From assembly GCA_021018995.1 (NCBI GenBank), contig CM037587.1:12468866-12532865 (forward strand): a stretch of 64,000 bases of DNA, in the 5' to 3' direction. The position numbers and the translations under genes were made by a program. This DNA is from Chloranthus sessilifolius. Taxonomy: Eukaryota; Streptophyta; Magnoliopsida; Chloranthales; Chloranthaceae. Below the pieces are notes generated by a model. The model saw only the letters and a program-made list of their open reading frames with translations, was not told the origin of the DNA and did no database searches. Each line of letters starts with the position of its first letter. Position 1 is the stretch's first letter. Of the stretch, positions 22,430 to 35,500 are shown piece after piece.

Positions 22430-25278
22430 CCCTAAAAAATCTAAGAAAAAGGCCAAGGAAGTGGTCCCTGAGGTTGCCCAAGAGGAAGGTTTAGAGGATG
22501 AGTCACTTAGAACTCCTTCTGAGTTTGTGACTACCATTAAGTTAGAGGTTGAGACTGCCTTTAATAAGGCTTTCTTTAAGGAAGAGACAGAGACTGTTGC
22601 TTCCATTGAATACCTCACCAAGGCCTCCCTGCTACCCCTGCTAATGACCCCACTGCAGCTAGTCTCCCTAGGCTAGTGTAATTATTTTACCAGAATATCA
22701 GGGTGAAGACAGGGGATGATGGCAACCCTGCATTGCTAGTGTTGATTAATGATTTTGAGATGTTGTTCAACTAAGCAACAATTGCTGAAATTCTTGGTAT
22801 ACCAGCCACATACAACCCAGAGTGTGGTTTGGGTGCACCTTTGACAGCCACCATCCCTGAGATAGCTAAAGAGGTCACTGGAAGGATTACAGCCTCTGGG
22901 GTGTCAATTAGGAAGAGCGACCTGCATCTAAGCCTGAGATTTATGGATGGGGTTTTGAGAAAGAATGTATACTGCTCTGGGCACCAGCAAGAGAGGAGGT
23001 CCCCAATTACTGATGCCCTCTACTCCTACTGCAATCACTACTTTGATGTTGCCAAGCTCATTTTTGAAGGGATGAAAGACATTCATGAGAAGGTTAAGAG
23101 GTAGCAGAAGTCCCCATGCCTTGTCCTATTGCAGGCTCATCACAGCCTTGCTGAAGCTTGGGGCTACCACTTCAACATGAATGAAAAGACTCTCAGCTTG
23201 GCTCCTAGCAAATGTGGAAAGAAGCAGTGGGGGATCAGTGACACATTGATTGAAAAGAAGAAGAAGGAAGAGTTGCTAGCTCAAGCAACCCCCACCATTC
23301 AAGAGGGAGCTGCCACTTCTACAGCAGTCACCACTGCTAGCTCTGCAGGCACTACTTCTGCTCCTGCAGCTGTCAACCCAGCAATCCCCACCATCCCATT
23401 CCCATCACACCCCATTCCACCATCATCAACTACAAACACAACTTTCACACTCACCCCCATGCCCATGCCAGCCACTACCATCACCCCAACCCCAAAACTC
23501 TCCACAATTACTTCATCTCTCCCTGAGGCAATTTTACCCATTACCTTAACCACCACTACATCACCTACACTCACCATACCTGCTGTAACTATACATGTGC
23601 CTACTTACATAGCTCACCCCAGCCCACCTGTTAAAGTCACTTATAGAAAAAGGAAACCAACTAAAGCCCCCACCAAGCCCCAGCCCACCTATATATCCTA
23701 GCCTATCCCAGTCCCTAAAATAACTGTCATTCCAGACCCAACCATTGATATCAAACCATCCTCACCAGCACCATCCACTTCAGTCCATCATGATGAGAGT
23801 GAGCCTCAGCACCGTGACATCCCACACAGCTCCCCTATAGCCTCACCCCAACCCACTGAATCCTCTACACACATTGAACCACCCACTCTTGAACCCTTAG
23901 GCCAATCCATTCCTTTTTCCTTTTCCCATGACTAAGACCCTTTCTCATCAAAGGGGTACTCAGCAATGATGGACTCTATTATAAGGGAAATCAATTATGA
24001 GTTCACCCTTCTTCCTGATTCACCACAGCCACATCACTTTACCCCTACCCCCTACTTCACCACAATCTACTAACTTCCATCATGAACCCACTTCACCATT
24101 TCAACTAATTCCAACCACCCAACCCACAACACCTATCACACCTGACCCCCTACCCCAAATCCTCAACCTCCTCCTTTCCCTTCATACTAAAATGATGGCC
24201 AACACCCAAACCCAAACTTTCATAGAAGCCAACCTTCAAGTCATACACTCCACCCTCCAAAGTCAGGCCACCATTCAAACCAGTTTACAAGCCATCCAAT
24301 CAACTTTGGTAACCTTAACCCCATCATCACAACAGCCATTTATCCCTACACCCACCCATATACCTACACCACCCTCATCTCCCCAACCCTTAACCTTAGC
24401 AGCAATAATAGTTGCTACTACCCACATTGAACCTGTTCCATAAGCCCCTCCAAGTACATTTACCACCGTCTCAACCCAAACTGACCCCTGAGGTAATAGA
24501 CCTTACACAACCTGAACCTGAAGTCCCCCAACCATTACCCTCTACCTCCACCCTACCCATTCCATCATCCATCCCTTCACCTTCATCCACACCACCCCAT
24601 TTGCTAGGTAGCCCTTCTTCCCTTGCTGAGAATTCAATCCTACCTACCACTTCCAACCCCATGCCTCCATTCTCCACCCTCCTTAGAGCCATAAAGGAAA
24701 ATGCCTACATCAAGAGGGATGCCATAAGAGGCATGGCTGACCTCAGAACTATAGTCAGGCACCCTTTCCTTGATCAAATCAAGTTTCTAAAACTAACTCA
24801 CAAGATAGAGAGAGAGAGGATCAAACATGGGTGGAGGGAGACATTGCTCCAATACCAGCATGAGAAGCATAGAGCTGAAGGCCTTGAAGATGTAGTAAAG
24901 AACTTGCAACTGGCATTGAGATTGGTGGAGGAAAGAGCTAATGACTATGCTAGGACTGTTGCAGCATTTTAGCAGACATTATCTGAGATTGGTGACAGAG
25001 ATTTAGTAGCTACTGCTGGCTCTCTCTTCACTGCAGCAGCCCCTTTTAGTGCAACTGCTCCTAAACCCCAAGAGCCCAAAAAATTAAAGCCTGGAATCAA
25101 CATCAAGGAGCCTGCATCATAGCTTGAACCCACTCCCAAGAAGGGAAGCAGCACAAAGCAGAGAAAGACTACTTTAAAGAGATCCAAGTCCACTGCTGCT
25201 GCTCTAAAGAAAGAAAAGGCAAAGGTGTCTAAGAACAGGCTAATGAAAATTCAGATGATTAAAATTGTATACATGTAA
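22430..25278 (+). pseudogene. element C ORF: plant-transposon-type protein, Pro/Thr-rich with coiled coil
   Basis: Sense-strand coding remnant in several frames. The N-terminal folded part (about 22740-23220) reads AEILGIPATYNPECGLGAPL, ...SDLHLSLRFMDGVLRKNVYC, DALYSYCNHYFDVAKLIFEG. This pattern recalls the putative plant transposon protein (Transposase_32-like) domain; that is resemblance from memory, not a search. A very Pro/Thr/Ser-rich linker follows (23280-24660), with a short amphipathic stretch (QTFIEANLQVIHSTLQSQ), then a charged coiled coil (24690-24970) and a Lys-rich basic tail ending near 25278. Stops at 22674, 23102, 23699, 23932 and 24970, plus frameshifts near 23990 and 24430, break it. 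No RT-type motif, so whether this is a gag or an accessory protein is open. Confidence 0.65.
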
Positions 25279-27178
25279 TTAGTTAGGATGTTTTTGTAGA
25301 ATCTTTTGTAGTTATTTTCATTAACATTGTACATATTATTGTTTATCAATGAAAGCTCTTTTTGGTATCTTTTGTTTCAGTCTTGTTTGGTGTTGTTTAT
25401 TTCTGCTATTTAGTAATTGTACTTGTCTTGTTATGTGTATTATTTTTTGTACCCTGCTGCACATGTCCCTTATCTCTCAAATAGTGAGGACACTGTTCCT
25501 CATAGATTTGGGGGTTTGGCAAGGTATGCCAATGATGTAGTTAACCTAAGTGCAGTAGAACCATGTGCATAAGATAGAAATAGAGCTAAGTTTACCAAAG
25601 AAACTTTGAAAATGAGGAAATTTAAAATTTTGCAGACTTTTAGGCATTAAAAGCTTTTAAAATTTAACATTTCCATGAGTTGAATACTAAGAAAACTCAT
25701 TTGTGTCAGCAGTTAGCAAACCATTAAGGAGAGAAAAAGGTAAGGACATGCCCCTGAGTTCAACTTAAGACCATACCTAGTGAGATTTGGGCCTACAAAA
25801 AAAAATTTCTCTTTGAGGAGTGTCTTAGGCAATTCTTCTTGCTCTAAGGACCGGCTGAGTTCATTTTCTAATATTTTTTTTTTAAAGTTGGGCATCTCCA
25901 AGTTGAAATAGCTGACAGTACCCATGACATTTAGGAAAGGATCAAGGCATTCTCTTCGACAGTTTGAGCTTAAAAATTTCAAACCTAGTAAACTGCCCTT
26001 GTGCATACACCTTTTGAGCCTTAATTTCCAGTTTTCTTCAAAATACACCTGAGTATTTTGTACCTGAACCTGTAGACCTTATTCAACCCTACCCCCACTC
26101 TGAGAATTCAGAAGGTAAAGGAGAAGAAGTTGAAGATAGAAAAGTTACGGTCAACATTTGGTGAATGGAGAAAAAACACAAAAGGAGGATAGCAGTGTAG
26201 CAGCTGGGAAGAGGGTGGTATTTCAGAAAAATAAAAGCAAAAAGAAAAAGAAAAATATATCCAAAAGAAAAACATAAATATATATATATATATATATAAT
26301 GAAAAGGAATAGAGAGAAGTCAAGAGGAAATTTCATAGGAAAAAGTGAAAATAAGAGGAGAAACTGGCCACAAGTCTGAAAAATATTCAAGAAGATAAAA
26401 TATGTTGAGTTCAAGAAGGTGAAGTCATGAATGCCTTCACCTGTTGATTTCTCAATTTTACAACCTTTTCACCCTTTCATTCTTTGTAACCAACACCCAT
26501 AAGCCACATTACAACTCAGTCATAAGACCTTGTGATCCTAATTAGAATGAGTTGTTATGTGGAGATAAGGAGTTGTCCAATCTATTATGAGAAATAGTCA
26601 ATGAAGCTAGAATTTAGGAGCCTTGCCTATGCTCATGCTTACAGGCCCATTTGGGGACTGTAACTGCTCTTGAGCTTGTCTTAAATTGAAAACCCTCAAA
26701 TTTATTTGTGAGAGGCTGCCCTAGTAAGTATTGGGTCTGACATTCAATATATTGGGCATTGTCTAAACCTAATTTTTGAATTGATGGTGAACTCAGTACT
26801 GACATAATCTTGCTATTTTTCTTGTTGTAAGCTGATTGGAAATGGTGTGCATACATGTAAGAGTCTTTCATGTTAAATTGTCTGTGCATTTCATAAGTTT
26901 AAATTCCTCACAGTCTGAAAAGATTTAAGGGTGGACTGATGCTCTGTTTATTGAAAACTGATTTGATAATGTGTGCACTTTTGTTAACTGTTTTATTGAG
27001 AAGTTTGTGGGTACCTTCACTAAAAACCCTCAGGAGACTTCACTCCCCCACTAGGGATCACCTAGGGGTTTAAAAGGCTTGATGCATAAGCTAAATGCAT
27101 CTGTGCTCCCTACGAAGTGGCATTTACATTCCTAGAGTAGTTGTTTAAATTTTGCTTTGCTCGAGGACTAGCAAAGAT
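25279..27178 (+). other. non-coding 3' internal region of C
   Basis: No supported coding sequence. Collinear with D 11250-12990. Contains a short TA run (26277-26298) next to A-rich sequence; reverse-strand open stretches here are low-complexity shadows. Confidence 0.6.
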
Positions 27179-27192
27179 TAGGTTTGGGGGTG
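27179..27192 (+). promoter_or_regulatory. polypurine tract of C
   Basis: TAGGTTTGGGGGTG immediately before the 3' LTR; same place as in D. Confidence 0.6.
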
Positions 27193-29919
27193 AGTTACTC
27201 ACTGAAAGGTACCACTTTTCACGTCTTAACTTAGCCTTTACTACACTTTGTAGCTGTTTAATAATCCTTTGTTTAGCTTGTTTTGTAGTTAGTAATAACT
27301 ATTGCAGCTTAGTGCAAAGTCCATGCTTTTGATGCTAAAGAGAGAGAGAATTCAAGCCAAGGATGACTACTGAGTCAAAGACTGATGGAACACCATGGTG
27401 ATACACACCATGGTGACTAGTTTTCGTGTCAAGGTAGACCAAGGAAGTCCAACAGATGAGAGAAGTATGGATGTGAGTGGAGAAAGCTGCAACAGTAGCA
27501 TATGCATTGCAGCAGAGGAGTAGAGGTGTTGCCTCGCGCAATCAGGAGTTCTACCTCGCACTATTTAAATAAGCAGCAAAGCCACCTCCCGCAGCTGATA
27601 CCTATAGCACAAAGTGAACTTGCGAAGAACTCGCATGCTCAATGAAGGATTGGTCCCAGAGATTTACTTCGTGCAACAATCGTGCGCTTCATCTGCTATC
27701 AACACTCAGAGTCCTTGTGAAGCTCTCAGGCACTAAACCCTTTAAAAATCCAACTCGTGAAGCTCTCACGGGGATCAATTCTCAAATTAGTCACACACAC
27801 AATCTCGTGAAACAAATTTGCACAGAAGACTCAAGCAAGCTCATGCAGATCTCGCGTAGCTCAAGAGGAGAGAGAGCTCTAGAAATTCTCTCGCGCAGCT
27901 TTCGTGAGTGTAAAAGTCTAAACCTCCACTGAGCGAGTTGTGATATGCACTGCACAAGGAGTCGAGAAAAATTCAAATTCATCTGCGTGAAACCCTCGCG
28001 ATAGGAAATACCTGAAGCTCCACTATTCGAGCTAAGGCAAATCAGTGTAAACTCTCCCTCGTGAGTGCATTTCAGGCTAAAGCAGTTGCGCCATAAGTCA
28101 AATCCTTTTGCGCGATTGATAAACCTTCCAAGCAAAATGCCAACTCGCGAGCACTCTGCAACTATGCGACTGCATGAAAGGATAAAAGCCAGCCTTGTGA
28201 AGCTTGGGCTCTCCACTTCTCATTCTATACTCAGGGACCTTTTGGGGATTTTCCCAGGTCTAAGGCACACATCTCGAGGCCCTGATCTCTATGCACACAT
28301 CTCAAGGTATCCAAGGGTTGTAACCAAGCCAATCTATCACAAAATTAAGGTTTAATCTCCTCTTGGCTAAGGCATCAGTGACTAAGTATATAAGCTGTAA
28401 TTTAAACTTAGAAAAATATCCCTCCTTCAACCTAGTCAGCTGAGAGCTCTAGCAAATTAGGGTTAGGGTTTGATCACCTTCTTTTTCCATTTTTCTTCTT
28501 CCTTAGCCAAGTACTTGCTCGCTATGATCTTTGCATTTAATTAGGCTTAGTTAATTTAGTTTTTATAATGGAACTTGTAATCATTGGGATTTGTTGAGAG
28601 CTGTTATGCACAAGGTTGCTGCCTTGAGCACATCTCATTGTAAGTGTTTGTTTAATCAATGAAATATCTAGTTTAATGCTTATTCAATATGTTATTTTCT
28701 AATTTGTCCATAGTATTGTTTGATCTATGCCATACACTGATTTTAGCTAATTTTAAAACCCCATGGAAGCTTGAGCTTGTAGCCCTGTAACCATGGTGAT
28801 AGCAACAATTTTCATATTCCATCTCAGTCCTCTGTGATTTAGATAACCTCTATGGATAGCGTGTAATCATTTAAGTGGACAAACTATAGCCCTAGGGTAA
28901 TTCCAAGTCACAGATCTGAGAAGGATTCTTTTCCTCTGCACTTGAGCTTGTAGCCTTGTGAGAGGTTGTAGCAAGAACAAGCTCCCCTCTGTTTTGCATG
29001 ACCATCATCAGATGTTAGATCTGATTTCTCTGTAGAGATTACATACTTGTGAGCTGAGTCATTGCAAGCCTTTTGTAGCAATGACCAGCTGCAATTAAGT
29101 TCCCAAATAGCCTCTGAACAACTGTGGTTCCCGTTGGTTTTTCAAGAGCTATTTGCTCCCATGGATGCCTGAGCTTGTAGCCTGGCAAACATGGTGTCTG
29201 CAATAGTTTTTATATCCTGATTTGCTCCATTGGTTGGATAACATCTATTGGATAATCTGTGACCATTTAAGTGGATAGGTTATAGCCTTAAGATCAGTCC
29301 ATTCCTTTGGATCAGATTGATTTTCTGATTTAACTCATGTGGTTTGATCCTCTCTATTAGATAGCCTGTGACCATTTAAGTGAACAAATTATAGCCTTAA
29401 GAGACCAGGTCAAACCATAAGAGTTGAGTTAGATTCTTCCACCTTGCAAATGTGCTTGTAGCCATCTGAAGGACTGCGCAAAGATAGTCCTAAATCTAAG
29501 TTACAGAATTGAAATAACCTCAGCTTAATTGCCTACTTCCCACCATTTTTATCTTTACTTTAACACACACCATCAACACCTTCTTCATAACCCTTTCTTT
29601 AGGATAGGACTGCACTTTCTTTCTCTTTTTTTAGTGATCGTTTAGTGTAGTTGTGACACCCAACTCCCTTTCTCTAGAATTGTTAGATCTATAGCCAGAT
29701 CTGGAGGCCTACTAATATAACCCATTTTAGGTTCTAGATCAATTTCTTTGTGGGACAAACTCTTACTTACTCAAAACTTGCTACAACAGCCCTGTATCTT
29801 GCAGGCTATGTTTTAGACTTGTTATTTTAACCAATTTTCATCTCTTCACTTTTTGATTTATTTTTCTTCACCACTGTTTTCTTACCAATAACAAGACAGC
29901 ACCTCTAAAGTGACCAACA
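27193..29919 (+). repeat. 3' LTR of C (2727 bp)
   Basis: Starts AGTTACTCAC, where D has TGTTATTCAC (the terminal TG is mutated), and ends GACCAACA. Diverged relative of the D LTRs with the same order of landmarks: an opening segment ACCACTTTTCACGTC, CpG dyads in U3 (27530-28200, for example GTGAAGCTCTCAC near 27765), TATATAAG at 28387, and repeated GTGACCATTTAAGTGGA-type segments (28870-29390). Confidence 0.82.
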
Positions 29920-31330
29920 GCCAACCACAACCAAGGAACACCAGCCCAGGTCACCACCGTGGATCTCCCCGGCCAATCCTCTTTCTAGCCCTCTGCCTTA
30001 ATCACTCGCCTCCAACCTTCCAACACTTTTGCCACCCCCGTGGGTGCTCCTGCACCCCTCAGCCTTGATCACCAGAATCGCCCCTCCGAGCCCACCTCTC
30101 TACCCAAAATTCACTCAGATACGAGTCCACTCCTTTAGGGCTTGAAGACCATTTCTCCATAGTCATCCACCAGAACCTTCAACCCCTCCAAATCTTGAAC
30201 CAACACTATGGCTGCTTCCTCGTCCGATTCAAAACCCGAGTATGAAGATCATGTTCTTTAAACTGCAGCCCAAATCGCCGCATGGGTAGACAGTGTCACC
30301 TGAAAGATACTATGCTAAGAAGACGAGACAAGGATTGAGTGTTTGCTAAACATAGAAGAGAGTGAACAAGAAGAATATCCCGACATGTGTGAGACACTGG
30401 TCCCTGCTTTCCTAGAAGAGGAAGATTACACACAATACCTCCCACCTTGGAGCGGCACAGTGTAAGTACGCCCTCCATCCTCGAATTTCACTCACTTCAT
30501 AGATACATCAACGTCGAGAAACACCTGGCTCAACCAACAATCGACTTGTCCGATCCTAAAGTAAGGAGCCAATTATCCACCTCTGCCTTTTCCTCGAAAT
30601 AAGGAGTCCACGAATGCACAACCACCAGAAGGGAACGTGAGAGGATAAGAAGTTAACTTGCCTCCCCCACCTCACATTATCCCTCCACCAATCCCCGCAC
30701 CTCAACCACTTCAACCATCCGTCCCTAAAGCTCATTGGCCAGGCAAAGAAATTACACTCGAGCGAGGACAAGAATATGACCTCTTGTGGCATCTCCAAAA
30801 AATTTTGACCTAGATATCAATACTAGAACTCATCAAGAAATTGCCTAACCATCACCGACTGCTGATAAGGATGGTTGAAGACACACAAGTGGATGAGGAC
30901 ACAACATTAGATGAGCTACATCAAATCGCCTCTATCATGGCACAACCTTCAGCACTCACTTTCACGAACATAGACATGCGTAAAGAGTCACTTTAGGACA
31001 GTTCAGCTCCCATGTACCTTACAGTCATAATTAGAGGATACTTTGTACCCCATGCGTTGCTCGATACAGGAGTAGGACTCAATATTTGTCCTATCACAAT
31101 GTTAAAGATGCTCGAGTACACAGAGTAGGATGTCAGGCCCTCAACACTTTCTCTTATAGCTTATGACTGCTCGCATCGTTTCATTGAAGGAACTATCAAA
31201 CTCTAGGTTCGCCTCATACCTATAATAAAAGATATCACTTTCCATATTTCTGATTCCTCCAGTACCTATAATCTTATCTTAGAAAGAGAATGGTTAGAGT
31301 CAATGAAGGCCGTCGCATCCAAATACCACC
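29920..31330 (+). pseudogene. gag C-terminus, linker and aspartic protease, element B
   Basis: Matches A 18122-16740 on the opposite strand. A Pro-rich gag tail and acidic linker (30200-30480, ESEQEEYPDMCETLVPAF) are followed by the protease at about 30840-31330. The catalytic motif is LLDTGVGLNICP, with V in place of the usual S/T after DTG. The downstream flap reads YNLILEREW, with E replacing the G of A. Stops after CL and in the V-R-L stretch make it inactive. In A the same motifs are still intact (DTGSG, LILGRKW), so the B copy is the more decayed protease. Confidence 0.8.
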
Positions 31331-33640
31331 AATGCGTCAAATTCCCATACAAGGAATCCATTGTCCGTATATATCCTAATGCACCCCTCCAGGAGATGGA
31401 CACTGATTACGCGGCGAGTATTCTAACAACTGATGATTCCGTGTTGAACAAGGGCCATATTTAGAAGACCTGAATCCCCAATGAGGCAAACATTGTAGAA
31501 GTCCATCCCCCTACCACTCCTAGTTCTCCCCCAATGCATCAACAAAAATTAATGAGGAGGGAGGTTGGCCCAAATCTCGACAAACTCTACGACATCAACC
31601 CAACCGTGGCAAAAGGTTGGAACCTTATGTATCAGCTCGGGTACATTCCCCACATTGGACTCGGTAAAAACAAGTAAGGTCGTGTAGGGCCTGTCGTCCC
31701 AAGGAAAATACGCAAACACATAGGGTTAGGTTACCAATCGGATGGCCCACAAGCCGACTTGTTTCCTACCCCACCAAAATGGTCTCTATATGATCACTTT
31801 GTCTAAGGGACCACTGAGAAAGTAGATATACCAAGGCAGAAGGAAGTGTCCTTCACTAAATCCTAAGAGGCAAAAATTGAATGAATGGCTAGGCATTCAA
31901 TGATTTAATGAATCTAGATGACGATGTCGACAAACCACTTGAGGGATTCAGGCCATTATTCGATACTGAGGAATCCCTAAAAGAAGAGCCTCCCGAACCT
32001 GGGCCACACATTAAAGACTGGGATTCGATCGATGACGAGAACTTCCATATCGCAACCCTAGAAGATGAAGAGCAGTGAGAATCAACAAAGGATGACTGGC
32101 TCTCGATGTCAAGCAAAGAAGAAGACTATTGGAGAAACCTCATCAACATAGAACTAGAAGACCTCCTAAGGGCAGAACATCTAAAATTGCTTGAAGAAGC
32201 TAATCCCTCCCAAAACACCAATCTGGATTCTGACGGTAAATTTGATTATCGACCTATACTCCATCACTAGCAGTGCCCTCGCCAGTGACCTTATCCAAAA
32301 ATGCTATACTGTAACTTATGCGAGTCTATCTTGATATGGTGCGAAAGGGCTCTCTTACAAGATATTTGGCAAACCACCAGCGTGGATAATGATCGCATCG
32401 CTCTTATTGAGTTTGAGGAAGAACTAGAACTAGATACTCCTCCATCCCCAGACACGCTACAACTCCAAATACTTTGGAAATCTCTCGAGGAAGAGTAGCA
32501 ACCCCCTCCAAGCGATGACGATGACTACTGGATAGACCTCCCTGCACTCGAGTTAGCAGAATAGGCCAACCAAGGACTTCATGCATTGTCAGATCAAGAA
32601 GACGAGTTTGATACCAGCCCTGACTCCAGCTCAGAAGGATGGGAATGCCTTTGGGAATCTCCCTGCATTTGTTACCATTACTAGCCTCGCTGTTAAACAT
32701 GCATATTCATCCTAACATACTATGAAGTTCGAGGGAGAGAGTTCACTACCCCTGAGGATCCCCAAGGAGGTCACCCTCAATAGGGAGAGTAGTGGCGTTA
32801 TAACTCAGAAGATGATAGTTCGACCGATTACAATCTCCAGAGCTTCTTCGAAGACGAGATGATCAATATGATAGAGGAAATCTGAACGTCAGTGTCGCTG
32901 TCACCAGCGTCACTTATTCAAAAGATCCCATCAGATGGGACTCTAAAAAAAAAAGCCAAATTTAGAATGAGTCTACATTTCTCGAAGAATTGCCCGAACG
33001 GCTTCGGTAGCTGTCTCGCTCCTTCAGTTAGAGGAAGCAACTCTCCCGGTGCCTCTTGAGGCGACAAACTTTGTACCATATCTACTATCAAAAATCAAAA
33101 AAATAGAAAAAGCAGAAAACCCTAAAAATTTAGAAATATAAAATCCAAAAAAACTAAAAAAATTAGAGAAGAAAGGGAATCCTTTGTCCCAAATCAATTT
33201 TACAACCAACAAGGAGACTTTTCTCCTAAGATTTCTATCCCCTCTCCCGCACGAAGACGCAAGGCATCCAGGCAAAACAATAAGCCAGTGATCAAACCAG
33301 ATGAGATACTTCATGACTTTGAGAAAAGGATCAATGACCTTGACCTTCACCTTACCAAAGATCTCTCAGTCATAAATTGTGCCGATGAAGGGTCACCTTT
33401 CATAAATCAAATCCCCAGTATGGCAATTTTACAGTGTACGAGCTTCCCGAGGATGAAGAAGGAACACCAATCACCGAGGAGGTGCAAGACTTCCAACGGG
33501 TCATCAAGCCTTCCGACGAGCAAACCCAAGCTACCACGAAACCTACAAAAGAAGTTGACTTTGGCACTGAAGAGAAATCCAAGAAGCTACTAATTAGCGC
33601 AACACTCAATTCCAAGGAACGTCAACAAATTGTATAAGTC
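31331..33640 (+). pseudogene. G-patch module and pol linker, element B
   Basis: G-patch-like region at 31610-31740: KGWNLMYQLGYIPHIGLGKN, then a stop, then KIRKHIGLGY, followed by KWSLYDHFV. G-patches are Gly-rich RNA/helicase-binding modules found in a subset of plant gypsy polyproteins between PR and RT. After it comes an acidic linker that is not open in one frame (31860-33180). The RT approach segment (DEILHDFEKRINDLDLHLTK, 33297-33356; then YELPEDEEGTP, 33437) is partly open. Confidence 0.7.
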
Positions 33641-35090
33641 CTGCAAGAACACCTCGACTCCTTTGCATGGTCTTATGAAGATATGCCTGGTCTAGACCCA
33701 AGTTTAGTAGAACACTGTCTTGTCTTGGAACCCGATGCAATACCTGTTAAGCAGAAACTCCGAAGGATGCACCCACAAATAGCCCTTCAAGTTAAAAAAG
33801 AAGTTGACAAGTTACACAAAGCCAAATTCATCCGAGTCATCCTCTACCCCAAATGGGTCGCCAATATAGTACCTATCGTTAAGAAAGACGGAAGAGTACG
33901 AGTTTGCGTTGACTTTAGAAACCTTAACCAGGCATGCCCAAAAGATGACTTCCCACTTTCACACATTGACACTCTAGTCGACAACACTGCTGGACATGAG
34001 ATGCTCTCCTTTATGGACGATTTCTCTGGGTATAATCAGACCAAATTAGCAGAGTCTGACAAAGAGAAGACTTCTTTCACCACACTATGGGGAACATATT
34101 GCTATGTCGTCATTCCTTTCAGGCTCAAGAACGTAGGAGCCACGTATCAACGCACCATGATGGCTATTTTTCATGACATGATATATAAATGTGTAGAAGT
34201 CTACGTTGATGATATATTAGTGAAGTCCCAAATGTGAGCAAGACATGTTGAAGCACTCCGACTAGTGCTACAAAGAGCTGAGAAGTATCAACTAAAAATG
34301 AACCCAAAGAAATGTGTCTTCGGAGTCACCTCCGAAAAATTACTTGGTTTCATAGTTAGCAAGTGAGGAATCGAAGTCGACCCTGCAAAAGTCAGAGCCA
34401 TCCTTGAGATTCCACCTCCCAGTAATATCAAAGAATTATTAGGCTTGATAGGAAGATTACAATTCATCAGAAGATTCATCTCCTAGCATTCAGATAGACG
34501 TGATCGTTTCAACAGACTACTTAAAGGAGGAACTGACTACAAATGGGATGACCAATGTCAGCAAGCTTTATACAACATCAAGAAGTACCTCCTTAACCTG
34601 CCAATACTATCGCCACCAGTTCTTGAAAGACCTCTAATCCTCTACCTCTCAACGAACAACAAAGCAATGGGAGTAATTATGAGATAATATGAACAAGATG
34701 GCAAGAGAGAGAGAAGGCTATCTACTACCTTAGTAGGGCGATGGTCGAGTATGAACGAAAATAAACTTCAATGGAGAAGACTTGCCTCACATTAGTGTGG
34801 GCCTTAATAAAATTACAGCATTACTTTGGAGCGCATAAGATACTAGTACTAGCCCAAATGGACCCTCTAAAGTATATATTTAAAAAGCCCGCAATATCAG
34901 GAAAGATCCTCGCTGGCATATGCTATTACAAGAATTCGGCATCACTTACGTCATGTAGAAGTCGATCAAAGGATAAGCAATTGCCGATTACCTCGCAGAT
35001 CTCCCACTCTCGAGTAATGAGCCCATACATGAAGATTTCCCTGATGAAGAGCTACTCACAATTCATAACGAAGAGCCTGATAAGACGTCA
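33641..35090 (+). pseudogene. reverse transcriptase and RNase H, element B
   Basis: RT palm and fingers are open from 33683 to 34237. Motifs: EHCLVLEPDAIPVKQKLRRM, WVANIVPIVKKDGRVRVCVD, FRNLNQACPKDDFPL, catalytic D in SFMDDFSGYNQ and catalytic YVDDILVKS (34205-34230). A stop follows directly (SQM then TGA). Thumb and connection read NPKKCVFGVTSEKLLGFIVS, IEVDPAKVRAILEIPPP and IKELLGLIGRLQFIRRFIS. RNase H traces: ERPLILYLSTNNKAMGVIM (34628 on) and CLTLVWALIKLQHYFGAHK (34780 on). Several stops, so not functional. Confidence 0.88.
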
Positions 35091-35500
35091 TGGACCCTTT
35101 ATTTCAGCGGTGCTTTAAATCACTAAAGAAAAGGCATTAGGATAGTCCTGCTAACCCTGAAAGGAGTTATCATACCTAAGGCTTTTCAACTAGACTTCTC
35201 TGTCAGTAATAATGTTGTGAAATATGAAGCTTTTATAGCTGGACTATGAGCATCACTACAATTAGGTATTAAACAGTTGAAAACCATCAGTGATTCCAAG
35301 CTCGTAATCTCACAAGTTATAGGAGAATGAAAGACCAAGGAAAGAAAACTGATGATATATCTAGAAATCACTTAATATTTGATAAAGAAATTTGAAAGAA
35401 TCTCTTTCATGCACATCCCTAGATTAGAGAACGAGCTCACAGACTCCCTTGCCACGTTAGCCTCGGTCATCCAAATACTCATCAAACAAAGTATAAGACC
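35091..35500 (+). pseudogene. second (archaeal-type) RNase H domain, element B
   Basis: An additional RNase H between the first RNase H and integrase, diagnostic of the Tat lineage. Segments in order: WTLYFSGAL (35091), FQLDFSVSNNVVKYEAFIAGL, SDSKLVISQVIGE, KKFERISFMHIPRLENELTD and SLATLASVIQI. Compared with the family pattern, the first acidic residue (YFDG type) is S here and the glutamate of the NNxAEYEA segment is K, while the later two aspartates (SDSK, LTDSLAT) remain. Several in-frame stops. Confidence 0.8.

Larger units (their letters stand above)
22423..29919 (+). mobile_element. LTR retrotransposon C, 3' part
   Basis: Plus-strand element cut at 22423 by insertion of A; its 5' LTR and start lie beyond A, left of the window. 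It contains a decayed sense ORF (22430-25278), a non-coding 3' region, a polypurine tract and a 3' LTR ending GACCAACA at 29919. It interrupts gag of element B: sequence from 29920 (GCCAACCACAACCAAGG) continues exactly where the A gag has GCCTAACCACAACCAAGG. The expected right target duplicate is GCCAA. LTR-related to D. Confidence 0.85.

Noticed and set aside
23299-23577. Minus-strand Val/Gly-rich frame
   Set aside because: Antisense shadow of the Pro/Thr-rich C protein, a usual by-product of biased codons.
24275-24692. Minus-strand Gly/Val-rich frames
   Set aside because: Shadows of the C protein Pro-rich linker and coiled coil.
26108-26414. Minus-strand Phe/Ile/Tyr-rich frames near the TA run
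   Set aside because: Low-complexity sequence in the non-coding 3' region of C.
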